Shown here in pieces: positions 26,244 to 34,107 of a DNA stretch of 64,000 bases. Below the pieces are notes generated by a model. That model was given only the letters and a program-made list of their open reading frames with translations. It had not been told where the DNA came from and ran no database searches. Each line of letters starts with the position of its first letter. The first letter of the stretch is position 1. The stretch covers positions 1 to 64,000 of the forward strand of contig NZ_JAUSSK010000002.1 of assembly GCF_030812295.1 (NCBI RefSeq). Reading direction: 5' to 3'. Made by a program: the position numbers and the translations under genes. The stretch comes from Luteibacter jiangsuensis (GTDB lineage: Bacteria; Pseudomonadota; Gammaproteobacteria; Xanthomonadales; Rhodanobacteraceae).

Positions 26244-26614
26244 GATTTCTTCCTAGGAGCAGGTGGTTGTGCACAGGGCCGAAGACGCCTTCGCATTTGT
26301 CAAGGCTCCATGGACAAGCAGTGGGGCCACGCCGGGACCGTATTCGTAAGTCAATGAATTAGAAATATATTTCAGCTTGGTTAAAATGTACCCAAGCTAA
26401 CCCCAATGGCTCAACCATGCGCCTTGGATGGTCCCCATCCGAAGCTCATCCACAGAGTTATCCACAGGAGTTGTGGATAACATGGAAAGCGTTCTCGGGG
26501 CGGGCACTTAGCTCCTGTTCCTCTTTCGAGGGATGCCATTCGTAGGCAAACCCATGTGTGGATGGTCAATCATTGACCAGCAAAATCGGCATATGCCATT
26601 AAACTAGGCCTCGC
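26244..26614. promoter_or_regulatory. AT-rich region with DnaA boxes upstream of priA
   Basis: A 371-bp gap that is clearly AT-rich at 26336-26398. It contains a hairpin AGCTTGG...CCAAGCT (26374-26380 and 26392-26398), a DnaA-box cluster at 26446-26480, and the palindrome GGTCAAT-C-ATTGACC at 26564-26578 that overlaps a possible -35 (TTGACC). A possible -10 follows at about 26596-26602, very close to the priA ATG at 26615, so the message may have almost no leader. No gene is seen. Confidence 0.6.
26446..26480. promoter_or_regulatory. Cluster of three DnaA boxes
   Basis: TTATCCACA at 26458-26466 is a perfect DnaA box. TGTGGATAA at 26472-26480 is a second perfect box on the opposite strand. 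TCATCCACA at 26446-26454 differs from consensus at one base. A looser copy (TGTGGATGG) occurs at 26557. They are spaced 3 and 5 bp apart in a compact, inverted layout. Confidence 0.8.
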
Positions 26615-28789
26615 ATGACCGCCGTCCTCCGCGTCGCCCTTCCCGTCCCCCTGCCGACCCTGTTCGACTACCTGCCCCCCACGGCGGGTGAAGCGAAGGC
26701 CGGTTCGCGTGTGCGCGTGCCCTTCGGGCGCGGCGAGATGGTCGGCGTGGTGATCGATCCTGCCGCCGAGGCCACGGTGGGCGCCAAACGCCTGAAGCGG
26801 GCCACCGAGGTACTCGACCCGTACCCGTTGCTCGATGCCGAACTGCTCGCGACGCTGGCCTGGGCGGCCGACTATTGGGCAGGTGCCCCCGGCGAAGCCT
26901 TCGCCAACGCCCTGCCCCTGGCCTTGCGCGAACCACGGCCGCTACCGGCCACCGGACGCGAGGTCTGGGCCCTGACCGTGCAAGGCCACAGCGCGCGCGA
27001 CGCGAAGACCCGCAAGGGCGGCTCGGCCAGCCTGCTGGAAGCGCTCTACGACGGACCACGCGCCGCCGACGAACTCGCTTTCGCCCTGCCGGCATGGCGC
27101 GCCGCCGCGAGGCGTCTGGTAGAGGCCGGTCTCATCGAGAAGCTCGAACTCGAGGAAACCTCGCTTCCCGCCCGCCCGGCCCCTGGTCCGGCGCTGAGCG
27201 AGGAACAGGCCGCTGCCGTCGCCGCCATCGGCGAGGGTTTCGGCGGCTTCCAGCCTTACCTGCTCGATGGCGTCACCGGCAGCGGCAAGACGGAGGTCTA
27301 TCTCGCCCTCATCGAACGCGCGCTGGCCGACGGCAAGCAGACGCTGCTGCTGGTGCCCGAGATCGGGCTCGCGCCACAAACCGTGCGCCGTCTGCGCGAA
27401 CGGCTGGGCGTGGCGGTGGAGGTGCTGCACTCCAACCTGGCCGAGGGCGAACGCGCCCGCGCCTGGCTGCGCGCCCGCAACGGCACGGCGCGGGTCGTGC
27501 TCGGGACGCGCTCGGCGGTATTCACGCCGCTCCCGAACGCCGGCCTGATCATCGTCGACGAGGAGCACGACGCCTCCTACAAGCAACAGGAAGGATTCCG
27601 GTACCACGCCCGCGACCTCGCACTGGTTCGCGCACGGGCGCTGGACGTGCCGGTGGTGCTGGGGTCGGCCACGCCGTCGCTGGAGAGCCTCGGCAACGTG
27701 GAAGCAGGGCGCTACCGTCGCCTCGTATTGAGAGGACGCCCGGGCGCGTCCCAGCCCACCCGCGTGCGGATCGTGGACATGCGCGCGCAGCGACTGGACC
27801 ACGGCTTGTCGCCAACGCTCGTGCACGCCGTGGCCGAGACGGTCGGTCGCGGCGAGCAAGCCCTCGTATTCCGTAACCGCCGCGGCTACGCGCCGGTGCT
27901 GCTCTGCCACGATTGCGGCTGGCACGCCGACTGTCCGCGCTGCGAACGACCGATGACCCTGCACGCGGGACGGCGCCGTCTGGTCTGCCATCACTGCGAC
28001 AACACCATGCCGGTACCCGCCGCCTGCCCGGTCTGCGGTTCGGCCAGCCTCAGCCCTCAGGGACAGGGCACCGAACGTCTGGAGGAGGCGCTCAACGAGC
28101 GGTTCCCGGACATACCGGTGGTCCGCATCGATCGCGAGACCACGCGCCGACGCGAGGCCTTCGGCGACATCCTCGATGGCCTGCGCGAGGACAAACCGGC
28201 GATCCTGGTCGGCACCCAGATGCTGGCCAAGGGCCACGACCTGCCCAATCTCACGCTCGTCGCCATCGTCGGCGTCGACGAGGGCCTGCACAGCGTCGAT
28301 TTTCGCGCCGGGGAGCGGCTGGCCCAGCTCGTGGTCCAGGTGGCCGGCCGCGCAGGACGGGCCAGCAAGCCGGGCAGCGTCCTCCTGCAGACCCACCACC
28401 CCGACCACGCCATGCTTCACGGCCTGCTCCGTGGCGGTTATCCCGCCGTGGCCGCCACCCTGCTCGAGGAACGCCGGTTGCTCGAACTGCCTCCTTACGC
28501 GCACCAGGTGCTGCTGCGTGCCGATGCGCTGGGCCGCGCCGAGGTCGACGATTTCCTCGCCCAGGCACATGCGGCCATCGGCGACCCCGGCGACCTGCGG
28601 ATAGCAGGGCCCATGCCCGCGCCCATGCCGCTGCGCGCAGGGCGTCACCGGGGGCAGCTGCTGGTGGAGGCCGGATCGCGCGCGCGCCTCCACGGCTTCC
28701 TGCGGCCGTGGCAACGAGCCCTCGCCGGTCTGCCCTCGGCACGCAAGGTGCGCTGGTCGCTGGATGTGGATCCGATCGACCTCTACTAG
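26615..28789 (+). CDS. priA: Primosomal replication-restart helicase PriA
   Basis: 724 residues, as in E. coli PriA (732). The N-terminal 3'-DNA-binding domain begins VLRVALPVPLPTLFDYLPP. Helicase Walker A is DGVTGSGKTEVYL near 218, the DEEH box is IIVDEEHDASYKQQEGFRYH near 312, and a cysteine-rich zinc-binding region runs 430-480 (LLCHDCGWHADCPRC, CHHCDNTMPVPAACPVCG). The C-terminal helicase part contains GTQMLAKGHDLPN. It reloads DnaB at repaired forks in the cytoplasm. The start is close to the putative -10 element, with no strong ribosome site. DnaA boxes just upstream may couple it to initiation. Confidence 0.96.
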   Translation: MTAVLRVALPVPLPTLFDYLPPTAGEAKAGSRVRVPFGRGEMVGVVIDPAAEATVGAKRLKRATEVLDPYPLLDAELLATLAWAADYWAGAPGEAFANALPLALREPRPLPATGREVWALTVQGHSARDAKTRKGGSASLLEALYDGPRAADELAFALPAWRAAARRLVEAGLIEKLELEETSLPARPAPGPALSEEQAAAVAAIGEGFGGFQPYLLDGVTGSGKTEVYLALIERALADGKQTLLLVPEIGLAPQTVRRLRERLGVAVEVLHSNLAEGERARAWLRARNGTARVVLGTRSAVFTPLPNAGLIIVDEEHDASYKQQEGFRYHARDLALVRARALDVPVVLGSATPSLESLGNVEAGRYRRLVLRGRPGASQPTRVRIVDMRAQRLDHGLSPTLVHAVAETVGRGEQALVFRNRRGYAPVLLCHDCGWHADCPRCERPMTLHAGRRRLVCHHCDNTMPVPAACPVCGSASLSPQGQGTERLEEALNERFPDIPVVRIDRETTRRREAFGDILDGLREDKPAILVGTQMLAKGHDLPNLTLVAIVGVDEGLHSVDFRAGERLAQLVVQVAGRAGRASKPGSVLLQTHHPDHAMLHGLLRGGYPAVAATLLEERRLLELPPYAHQVLLRADALGRAEVDDFLAQAHAAIGDPGDLRIAGPMPAPMPLRAGRHRGQLLVEAGSRARLHGFLRPWQRALAGLPSARKVRWSLDVDPIDLY

Positions 28790-28937
28790 CGATGCCGGTG
28801 GCCCTGGTCCGCTTGATTCGTACCAGGCCCGCTCACACATCATGTGGATATCGCTGAACCGATACCTTCGGATGCCTACATTTGCGAAGCGATCGGCGCG
28901 ACAATGAAAGTCTTAACCAGGTAACGGGACCCCGAAC

Positions 28938-29891
28938 GTGACCACTCAGCTCGAGCAACTCCGCAAGATCACCACCGTCGTGGCCGACACCGGCGACATC
29001 ACCGCGATCGCCAAGTACAAACCGGAAGACGCGACCACCAATCCGTCGTTGCTGCTGAAAGCCGCCGGCATTCCCGCTTATTCGGGCTACATCGACGAAG
29101 CCGTGCAGTGGGCCAAGGGCCAGAGCAAGAGCCGCGACCAGCAGCTGGTCGACGCCAGCGACCGCCTGGCCGTGCTCGTGGGACGGGAGATCCTCAAGAT
29201 CGTCCCGGGCCGCGTCTCCACCGAGGTCGATGCACGCCTCTCCTTCGACACGAAGGCGTCGATCGACAAGGCCAAGCGCCTTATCGGCTTCTATGAAGAG
29301 ATCGGCATCGACAAGAAGCGCATCCTGATCAAGCTCGCCTCCACGTGGGAGGGCATCCGCGCCGCGGAGCAGCTGCAGAAGGATGGCATCGACTGCAACC
29401 TGACCCTGCTCTTCAGCTTCGAACAGGCGGTTGCCTGTGCCGAGGCCGGCGTGTTCCTGATCTCGCCCTTCGTGGGCCGCATCTTCGACTGGTACGTCGC
29501 CAACACCGACAAGAAGACCTATGCGCCAGCGGAAGATCCGGGCGTGCAGTCGGTCCGCCGCATCTACGACTGGTACAAGCTGCATGGCTACGAGACCGTG
29601 GTGATGGGCGCCAGCTTCCGCAACATCGGCCAGATCCAGGCGCTTGCGGGCTGCGACCGCCTGACCATCTCGCCGGAATTGCTCAAGGAGCTGGACGAGA
29701 ACACCAGCGACCTGCCGGTTGCCCTGAAGGACAGTGGCCGCCGCGAGGATCGTCCGGCGAAGATCGACGAGGCCAAGTTCCGCTGGGGCCACAACGAGAA
29801 CGCGATGGCCACCGACAAGCTCGCCGAAGGCATCCGCAAGTTCGCCGCCGACCAGCGCAAGCTGGAAGAGCTGCTGGGCGCGAAGCTCTAG
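28938..29891 (+). CDS. tal: Transaldolase B type
   Basis: 317 residues, identical in length to E. coli TalB. It starts with GTG at 28938 with only a weak site (GGGACCCC) upstream. Signatures are [12 protein letters not shown] near 33, [11 protein letters not shown] near 95 and the Schiff-base lysine in [16 protein letters not shown] near 132; [18 protein letters not shown] and [12 protein letters not shown] follow near 154-185. It transfers a dihydroxyacetone unit between sedoheptulose-7-phosphate and glyceraldehyde-3-phosphate in the pentose phosphate pathway. It is monocistronic with a clear terminator. Confidence 0.96.
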   Translation: MTTQLEQLRKITTVVADTGDITAIAKYKPEDATTNPSLLLKAAGIPAYSGYIDEAVQWAKGQSKSRDQQLVDASDRLAVLVGREILKIVPGRVSTEVDARLSFDTKASIDKAKRLIGFYEEIGIDKKRILIKLASTWEGIRAAEQLQKDGIDCNLTLLFSFEQAVACAEAGVFLISPFVGRIFDWYVANTDKKTYAPAEDPGVQSVRRIYDWYKLHGYETVVMGASFRNIGQIQALAGCDRLTISPELLKELDENTSDLPVALKDSGRREDRPAKIDEAKFRWGHNENAMATDKLAEGIRKFAADQRKLEELLGAKL

Positions 29892-29917
29892 GCGACGTTC
29901 CACCCGCGACACGCGAA

Positions 29918-29939
29918 GGGGCCGCAAGGCCCCTTTTTT
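29918..29939 (+). terminator. Rho-independent terminator of transaldolase
   Basis: GGGGCC-GCAA-GGCCCC followed by six T residues. Confidence 0.93.
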
Positions 29940-29974
29940 CATGGGCCGGATCCCAACGGGTTGCGCCGCGCCGC

Positions 29975-31372
29975 TCAGCGGCGAATCTTGAAATCCAGCA
30001 GGCGGCGGATGGTCTCGCCATAAGGTGGCCGCAACATCGCGGAGATATCGAAGCGCGACTGCCGGTATACCGGACGCGCATGACTGAACGTGCGAAACCC
30101 GTCCACGCCGTGGTACGCACCCATGCCCGACGGCCCGATACCACCGAATGGCAGGTCGTCCATGCTCAGGTGCATCACCGTGTCGTTGATCGTCACGCCA
30201 CCGACGACGGTGCGGGCAAGCACATGCTCCTGTTCCCGCCTGTCGTCGCCGAAGTAATACAAGCTCAGCGGGCGAGCATGTCCGTTGATGTAGGCGATGG
30301 CATCGTCGATGCCGTCGTAGGCGACGATCGGCAGGATCGGTCCGAAAATTTCGTCACGCATGATATCCATGGTGTCGTCCACGCCGGTGACCACGGCAGG
30401 CACGAGCCGACGCTCCTCCAGCGCCCCGTCCGGGGAATTCAGTTCGCGCACTACCGCTCCTTTCGCGCGCGCATCGTCGAGGTAGCCGAGCAACCGGTCG
30501 AAATGGCGGGCATTGACGATGGCCGTGTAATCGGGATTGCCGGTGAACGTCGGGAACATGCCCTTCACGGCACGATCCAGGGCGTCGATGAAGGCGTCCA
30601 CCCTATCTCGCCGCAGCAGCGCGTAGTCCGGCGCGACACAGACCTGCCCCGCGTTGAGTGTCTTGCCGAACATCAGCCGCCTGGCCGCCAGGTCGAGGTC
30701 GGCACCGGTGCCGACGATCGCCGGCGACTTGCCGCCCAGCTCCAGCGTCACGGGCACGAGGTTCTCGGCAGCCGCGCGCATGATGTGCTTCGCCACCGAC
30801 GTGGCTCCGGTGAACAGGAGATGGTCGAAGGGAAGCGAAGCGAAAGCCGCACCGACCTCGGCATCGCCCGTGAACACCGCGACCTCGCTATCGCCGAAAG
30901 CCGTGGCGATCATCCGCTGCATGAGCGCGGAGGAGCGCGGCGTGAATTCCGACGGCTTGATCATCGCGCGGTTGCCGGCGGCGAGTATGCCGGCAAGCGG
31001 GGCGAACGTGAGATTGAACGGGAAGTTCCACGGCGAGATCAGGCCCACGACGCCCTTGGGCTGGTAGTCGACCCAGGCCCTCGCACCAAGCAAGGCGAGC
31101 GGTGCCGGCGATACCTTGCGCGGCTCGCGGCGCATCCAGCGGCGCACATGACGCTTCGCATGCTTGAGTGGCTCGATCGAAGCAGCCACATCGGTCACCA
31201 GCGACGCGTGCACCGAGCGATGGCCGAAATCCTCGCGCAAGGCGTCGGCCATCTCATCGGCGTAGTCCACCAGGAGGCCGATGGCCCGGTCGAGACGATC
31301 GATGCGAACCCCGGCCGACGGTGGCCCGTCGGCGAGTTGGGCTGATTTCTGGCGTTCCAGCGTGGCGTGCAT
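29975..31372 (-). CDS. Coniferyl-aldehyde-dehydrogenase-like aldehyde dehydrogenase
   Basis: 465 residues, ALDH superfamily. Cofactor-binding GVVGLISPWNFPFNLT is near 108, FTGATSVAKHIMRAA near 196, the catalytic Glu in TLELGGKSPAIV near 220 and the catalytic Cys in LNAGQVCVAPDYALL near 253. The C-terminal third (DTVMHLSMDDLPFGGIGPSGMGAYHG) matches the coniferyl-aldehyde/long-chain ALDH branch, which oxidises hydrophobic or aromatic aldehydes with NAD(P)+. The exact substrate is uncertain. ATG at 31372. It is the last gene before the efflux operon in the same direction but starts 16 bp after the channel gene's stop, so it may be cotranscribed with it. Confidence 0.85.
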   Translation of the reverse strand: MHATLERQKSAQLADGPPSAGVRIDRLDRAIGLLVDYADEMADALREDFGHRSVHASLVTDVAASIEPLKHAKRHVRRWMRREPRKVSPAPLALLGARAWVDYQPKGVVGLISPWNFPFNLTFAPLAGILAAGNRAMIKPSEFTPRSSALMQRMIATAFGDSEVAVFTGDAEVGAAFASLPFDHLLFTGATSVAKHIMRAAAENLVPVTLELGGKSPAIVGTGADLDLAARRLMFGKTLNAGQVCVAPDYALLRRDRVDAFIDALDRAVKGMFPTFTGNPDYTAIVNARHFDRLLGYLDDARAKGAVVRELNSPDGALEERRLVPAVVTGVDDTMDIMRDEIFGPILPIVAYDGIDDAIAYINGHARPLSLYYFGDDRREQEHVLARTVVGGVTINDTVMHLSMDDLPFGGIGPSGMGAYHGVDGFRTFSHARPVYRQSRFDISAMLRPPYGETIRRLLDFKIRR

Positions 31373-31388
31373 GACGCCACTATACGGC

Positions 31389-32921
31389 CTAGCTGTTGCT
31401 CCAGCCGCCGCCCAGCGCGCGGATCAGCTGCACGCTCGCACGAAGCTGGCGGGTTTCCAGGTCGATCACGCTACGCCGCGCATCGAGTGCATCGGTCTGG
31501 GCCTGGACGACATCGAGGTAACCCACCGCACCTTCGCGATAGCGGTTGAGCGACAGGTCGACCGACCGCTGTGCCGCTTCGGCTGCCGCGCGCTGATCGG
31601 TAAGGGCGGCGCCCAGGTCGCGCAGCAGGGTGAGGTTGTCCTCGACCTGGGCGAAGGCGTCGAGCACCACGCCGCGATACTGCGCGCCTGCCTCCTCGGT
31701 TGCCGCCTTGGCCGCATCGACGCCAGCCTTGCGGCGACCACCGTCGAATACGCTGAGGAACAAGGTCGGGCCGATCGACCAGAAACGGTTCGGCGCGGTG
31801 GCGATGCTGCCCCACGTGCTGCTTTGCCAGCCTCCTTGCGCGTCGAGCGTCAGCTGCGGAAAGAACGCGGAACGTGCGATGCCCACGCGCGCGTTCGCGG
31901 CGGCCGTGCGCCGCTCGGCGGCGGCGATGTCGGGGCGCCTCTGCAGGATCAACGACGGCACTTCGAGCGGAATCGTGGGAACGTGTACGGCCTCGTCGTC
32001 GGCCGCCAGCGTAAAGGCGGACGCGGATTCGCCGACGAGCACCGCGATGGCATGCAGGACCAGGCCGCGCTGCGCCTGGGCCTGGGTCAGCTGTGACTTC
32101 GCGTTGGACAACTGCGTCTGTGCACGCGCCACGTCCAGGCCAGAGGCGATGCCGCCGTCGTGGCGCGACCGGGTCAGTTCGAGTGCATGGGTGAAGGCAT
32201 CGATGCTTTCACTGAGGACCTTGATCTGGCGGTCGAAACCGTTGAGCTGGAGGTAGCTGTCGGCCAGTTGCGCCTGGAGGCTCAACTGCACGGAGGCGAG
32301 ATCCGCTGCCGATGCGGCCTGTTCGGCGGTGCCGGCGGCGACGCTATCGCGTACCCGCCCCCACAGGTCCACCTCGTAATCGAGCTGGGCACCGATCGTG
32401 TACGAGTTGTACAAGGCGGGCGACGTGGCACCGCGCAAGGGCCGCGTGTCGGACTCGCGGTTGCGCGTGGCGTTGCCGTTCAACCCGATCTGCGGGAAAA
32501 GGCCCGCGCGCACTTGCCGGGTGAACGCTTCCGATTGCTCGTAATGCGCAAGCGCCGCCGCCAGCGTCGCATTGTTCGCGACCAGCTTCGCCTGTAGCTC
32601 GTCGAGGCGAGGATCGTCGTAGAGCTTCCACCAGCCATTCCGGTCGAGGTGATCGGCCGGCTTGGCCTCCGTCCACGGGGTGGACGCGTTCGCGTACTGC
32701 TCCGCCACCGGCACATCGGGCACCTTGTAGGCAGGTGCGAGCGAGCAAGCCGACAAGCCGAGCGACACCAGGACGGCGGTCAAGACGCGGGCACAGGTTC
32801 CGAAGGCCGGACTCCGGTGGGAGCCGACCCTGTCGGCGATTCGATTTTGCGGCAAGCACCCATCGCCGACAGGGTCGGCTCCCACCGGGAGGCCCACCGG
32901 GAGGGTGTCAGGCCTTGGCAT
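31389..32921 (-). CDS. Outer-membrane efflux channel lipoprotein (OprM/NodT family) with REP-encoded N-terminus
   Basis: 510 residues from ATG 32921, which overlaps the end of the membrane-fusion-protein gene by 14 bp. Residues 12-36 are encoded by a REP doublet (32814-32888) and are absent from normal family members. The real lipoprotein signal then follows (VLTAVLVSLGLSAC, lipobox Cys59). Two TolC-like repeats follow with YEVDLWGRVRDS, QAQTDALD and RRPDIAAAERRTAAANA. A TTG at 32783 would skip the REP but leave no positive N-region. The protein should form the trimeric outer-membrane exit duct for the RND pump encoded upstream. Actual start usage is uncertain. Confidence 0.82.
   Translation of the reverse strand: MPRPDTLPVGLPVGADPVGDGCLPQNRIADRVGSHRSPAFGTCARVLTAVLVSLGLSACSLAPAYKVPDVPVAEQYANASTPWTEAKPADHLDRNGWWKLYDDPRLDELQAKLVANNATLAAALAHYEQSEAFTRQVRAGLFPQIGLNGNATRNRESDTRPLRGATSPALYNSYTIGAQLDYEVDLWGRVRDSVAAGTAEQAASAADLASVQLSLQAQLADSYLQLNGFDRQIKVLSESIDAFTHALELTRSRHDGGIASGLDVARAQTQLSNAKSQLTQAQAQRGLVLHAIAVLVGESASAFTLAADDEAVHVPTIPLEVPSLILQRRPDIAAAERRTAAANARVGIARSAFFPQLTLDAQGGWQSSTWGSIATAPNRFWSIGPTLFLSVFDGGRRKAGVDAAKAATEEAGAQYRGVVLDAFAQVEDNLTLLRDLGAALTDQRAAAEAAQRSVDLSLNRYREGAVGYLDVVQAQTDALDARRSVIDLETRQLRASVQLIRALGGGWSNS
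32814..32888. repeat. REP doublet inside the efflux channel coding region
   Basis: Perfect 27-bp inverted arms (32814-32840 and 32862-32888), each with core GTGGGAGCCGACCCTGTCGG. Unlike the other copies it lies within the presumed 5' coding part of a gene and is read in frame with no stop codon. Confidence 0.9.
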
Positions 32922-34107
32922 GGTCACCGTCCGCCTTCTTCGCTTGCTCGCCTTCCGTTTTCTTCGGCGGATTGATGCGCACGGTGTCGCCATCGGCAAG
33001 CCCGTCGGGCGGGCTCTCGATCAGGCGGTCGCCCGCGGCCAGACCCGAGCCGAGCTGCACGGTCTTTCCGAAGTCGCGGGCGATGGTCACGTCCTTGAAC
33101 TTCACCTTGTCCTGTCCGTCCACCACGGCGACGCGAAGGCCCGAGTTGTCGAAGACCAGGGCGCTCGCCGGCACGCGCAGCAACGCCGCGTTGGCGGGCA
33201 GGTCGAAGGTGACGCTCGCATATCCGCCGGGCAGCAGCCGGCCGTCGGCATTGTCGACCGACACCTGGACCAGCGTGGTGCCCGACGCCGCGTTGATCGC
33301 CGACGACGAGGATTCGATCGTTCCCGTGAAGGTCTGCCCGGGATACTCCGGCACCGCAAGTTTCACGATGGCACCCTGCTTGATGGACGGGGCGTAGTTC
33401 TGCGGCACGTTCACGTACATCCGCAGCTTGCGCACGTCGGATACCACGAACAATTCCTGGCCGCCACCACCGGCATTGATCAAGGCACCGACATCCGTCT
33501 CGCGCGCGGTGACCACGCCATCGAACGGCGCGACGAGCTTGGCGAAACTCTTCAGTGCCTCGATACGCTCCAGGTTGGCTTGCGCGGCCTGGGCCAGCGC
33601 GTGCTTGGCATCGTAATCGCCGACCTTCTCGTCCACTTCCTGCTTGGATACGGAATCGGAATCGCGCATGGTTTGCCAGCGCCTTGCCGTGGTTTGCGCC
33701 AGCGCTTCATTCGCACGGGCGCTGGCGAGATCGGCCCTGGCCTGGAGCAGCTGCTGGTCGAGGTCCGGCGTCTCGATCTCGGCAAGCAGCTCGCCCGCCT
33801 TCACCTTCTGCCCGATATCCGCCTTCCAGTATTTGAGGTACCCGCTGGTGCGCGCGAAGATCGGCGCACGGGCATACGCCTGGAGACGGCCCGGGAGGTT
33901 GAGTTCGCCGCCGCCCTGGCCACCCTCGGGAGTGACCACGTTCACCGTCGGCACGGACTGTGCCTCCGTCCATTCGCGCAGTTTTCGCGAATCGTTGGCG
34001 CGCGTCGCCACGCCAGCCACGACGATAGCCAGGACGACGATCGCGGCGATGATGCCGGCCAGCCGGAGCCGGCGAGGCGGAGGGGTTTGCAACGTATCAG
34101 GCGACAT
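32908..34107 (-). CDS. Periplasmic adaptor (membrane fusion protein) of RND efflux pump
   Basis: 399 residues; the ATG at 34107 overlaps the permease stop by 11 bp and has GGAGA upstream. There is a single N-terminal membrane anchor at about 14-36 (IIAAIVVLAIVVAGVATRA), then the HlyD/AcrA fold. The biotinyl-lipoyl half is ARTSGYLKYWKADIGQKVKAGELLAEIETPD, split over 85-117. A coiled-coil hairpin covers about 118-195, LVAPFDGVVTARETDVGALI near 205 is the second lipoyl half, and beta-barrel and proximal domains follow. It bridges the inner-membrane permease and the outer-membrane channel. The Lys-rich tail (KKADGDHAKA) is unusual but short. Confidence 0.92.
   Translation of the reverse strand: MSPDTLQTPPPRRLRLAGIIAAIVVLAIVVAGVATRANDSRKLREWTEAQSVPTVNVVTPEGGQGGGELNLPGRLQAYARAPIFARTSGYLKYWKADIGQKVKAGELLAEIETPDLDQQLLQARADLASARANEALAQTTARRWQTMRDSDSVSKQEVDEKVGDYDAKHALAQAAQANLERIEALKSFAKLVAPFDGVVTARETDVGALINAGGGGQELFVVSDVRKLRMYVNVPQNYAPSIKQGAIVKLAVPEYPGQTFTGTIESSSSAINAASGTTLVQVSVDNADGRLLPGGYASVTFDLPANAALLRVPASALVFDNSGLRVAVVDGQDKVKFKDVTIARDFGKTVQLGSGLAAGDRLIESPPDGLADGDTVRINPPKKTEGEQAKKADGDHAKA

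Noticed and set aside
26244-26614. Chromosomal origin oriC
   Set aside because: Only three tight boxes and no dnaA, dnaN or gyrB nearby; priA neighbours are not typical of oriC in this group.
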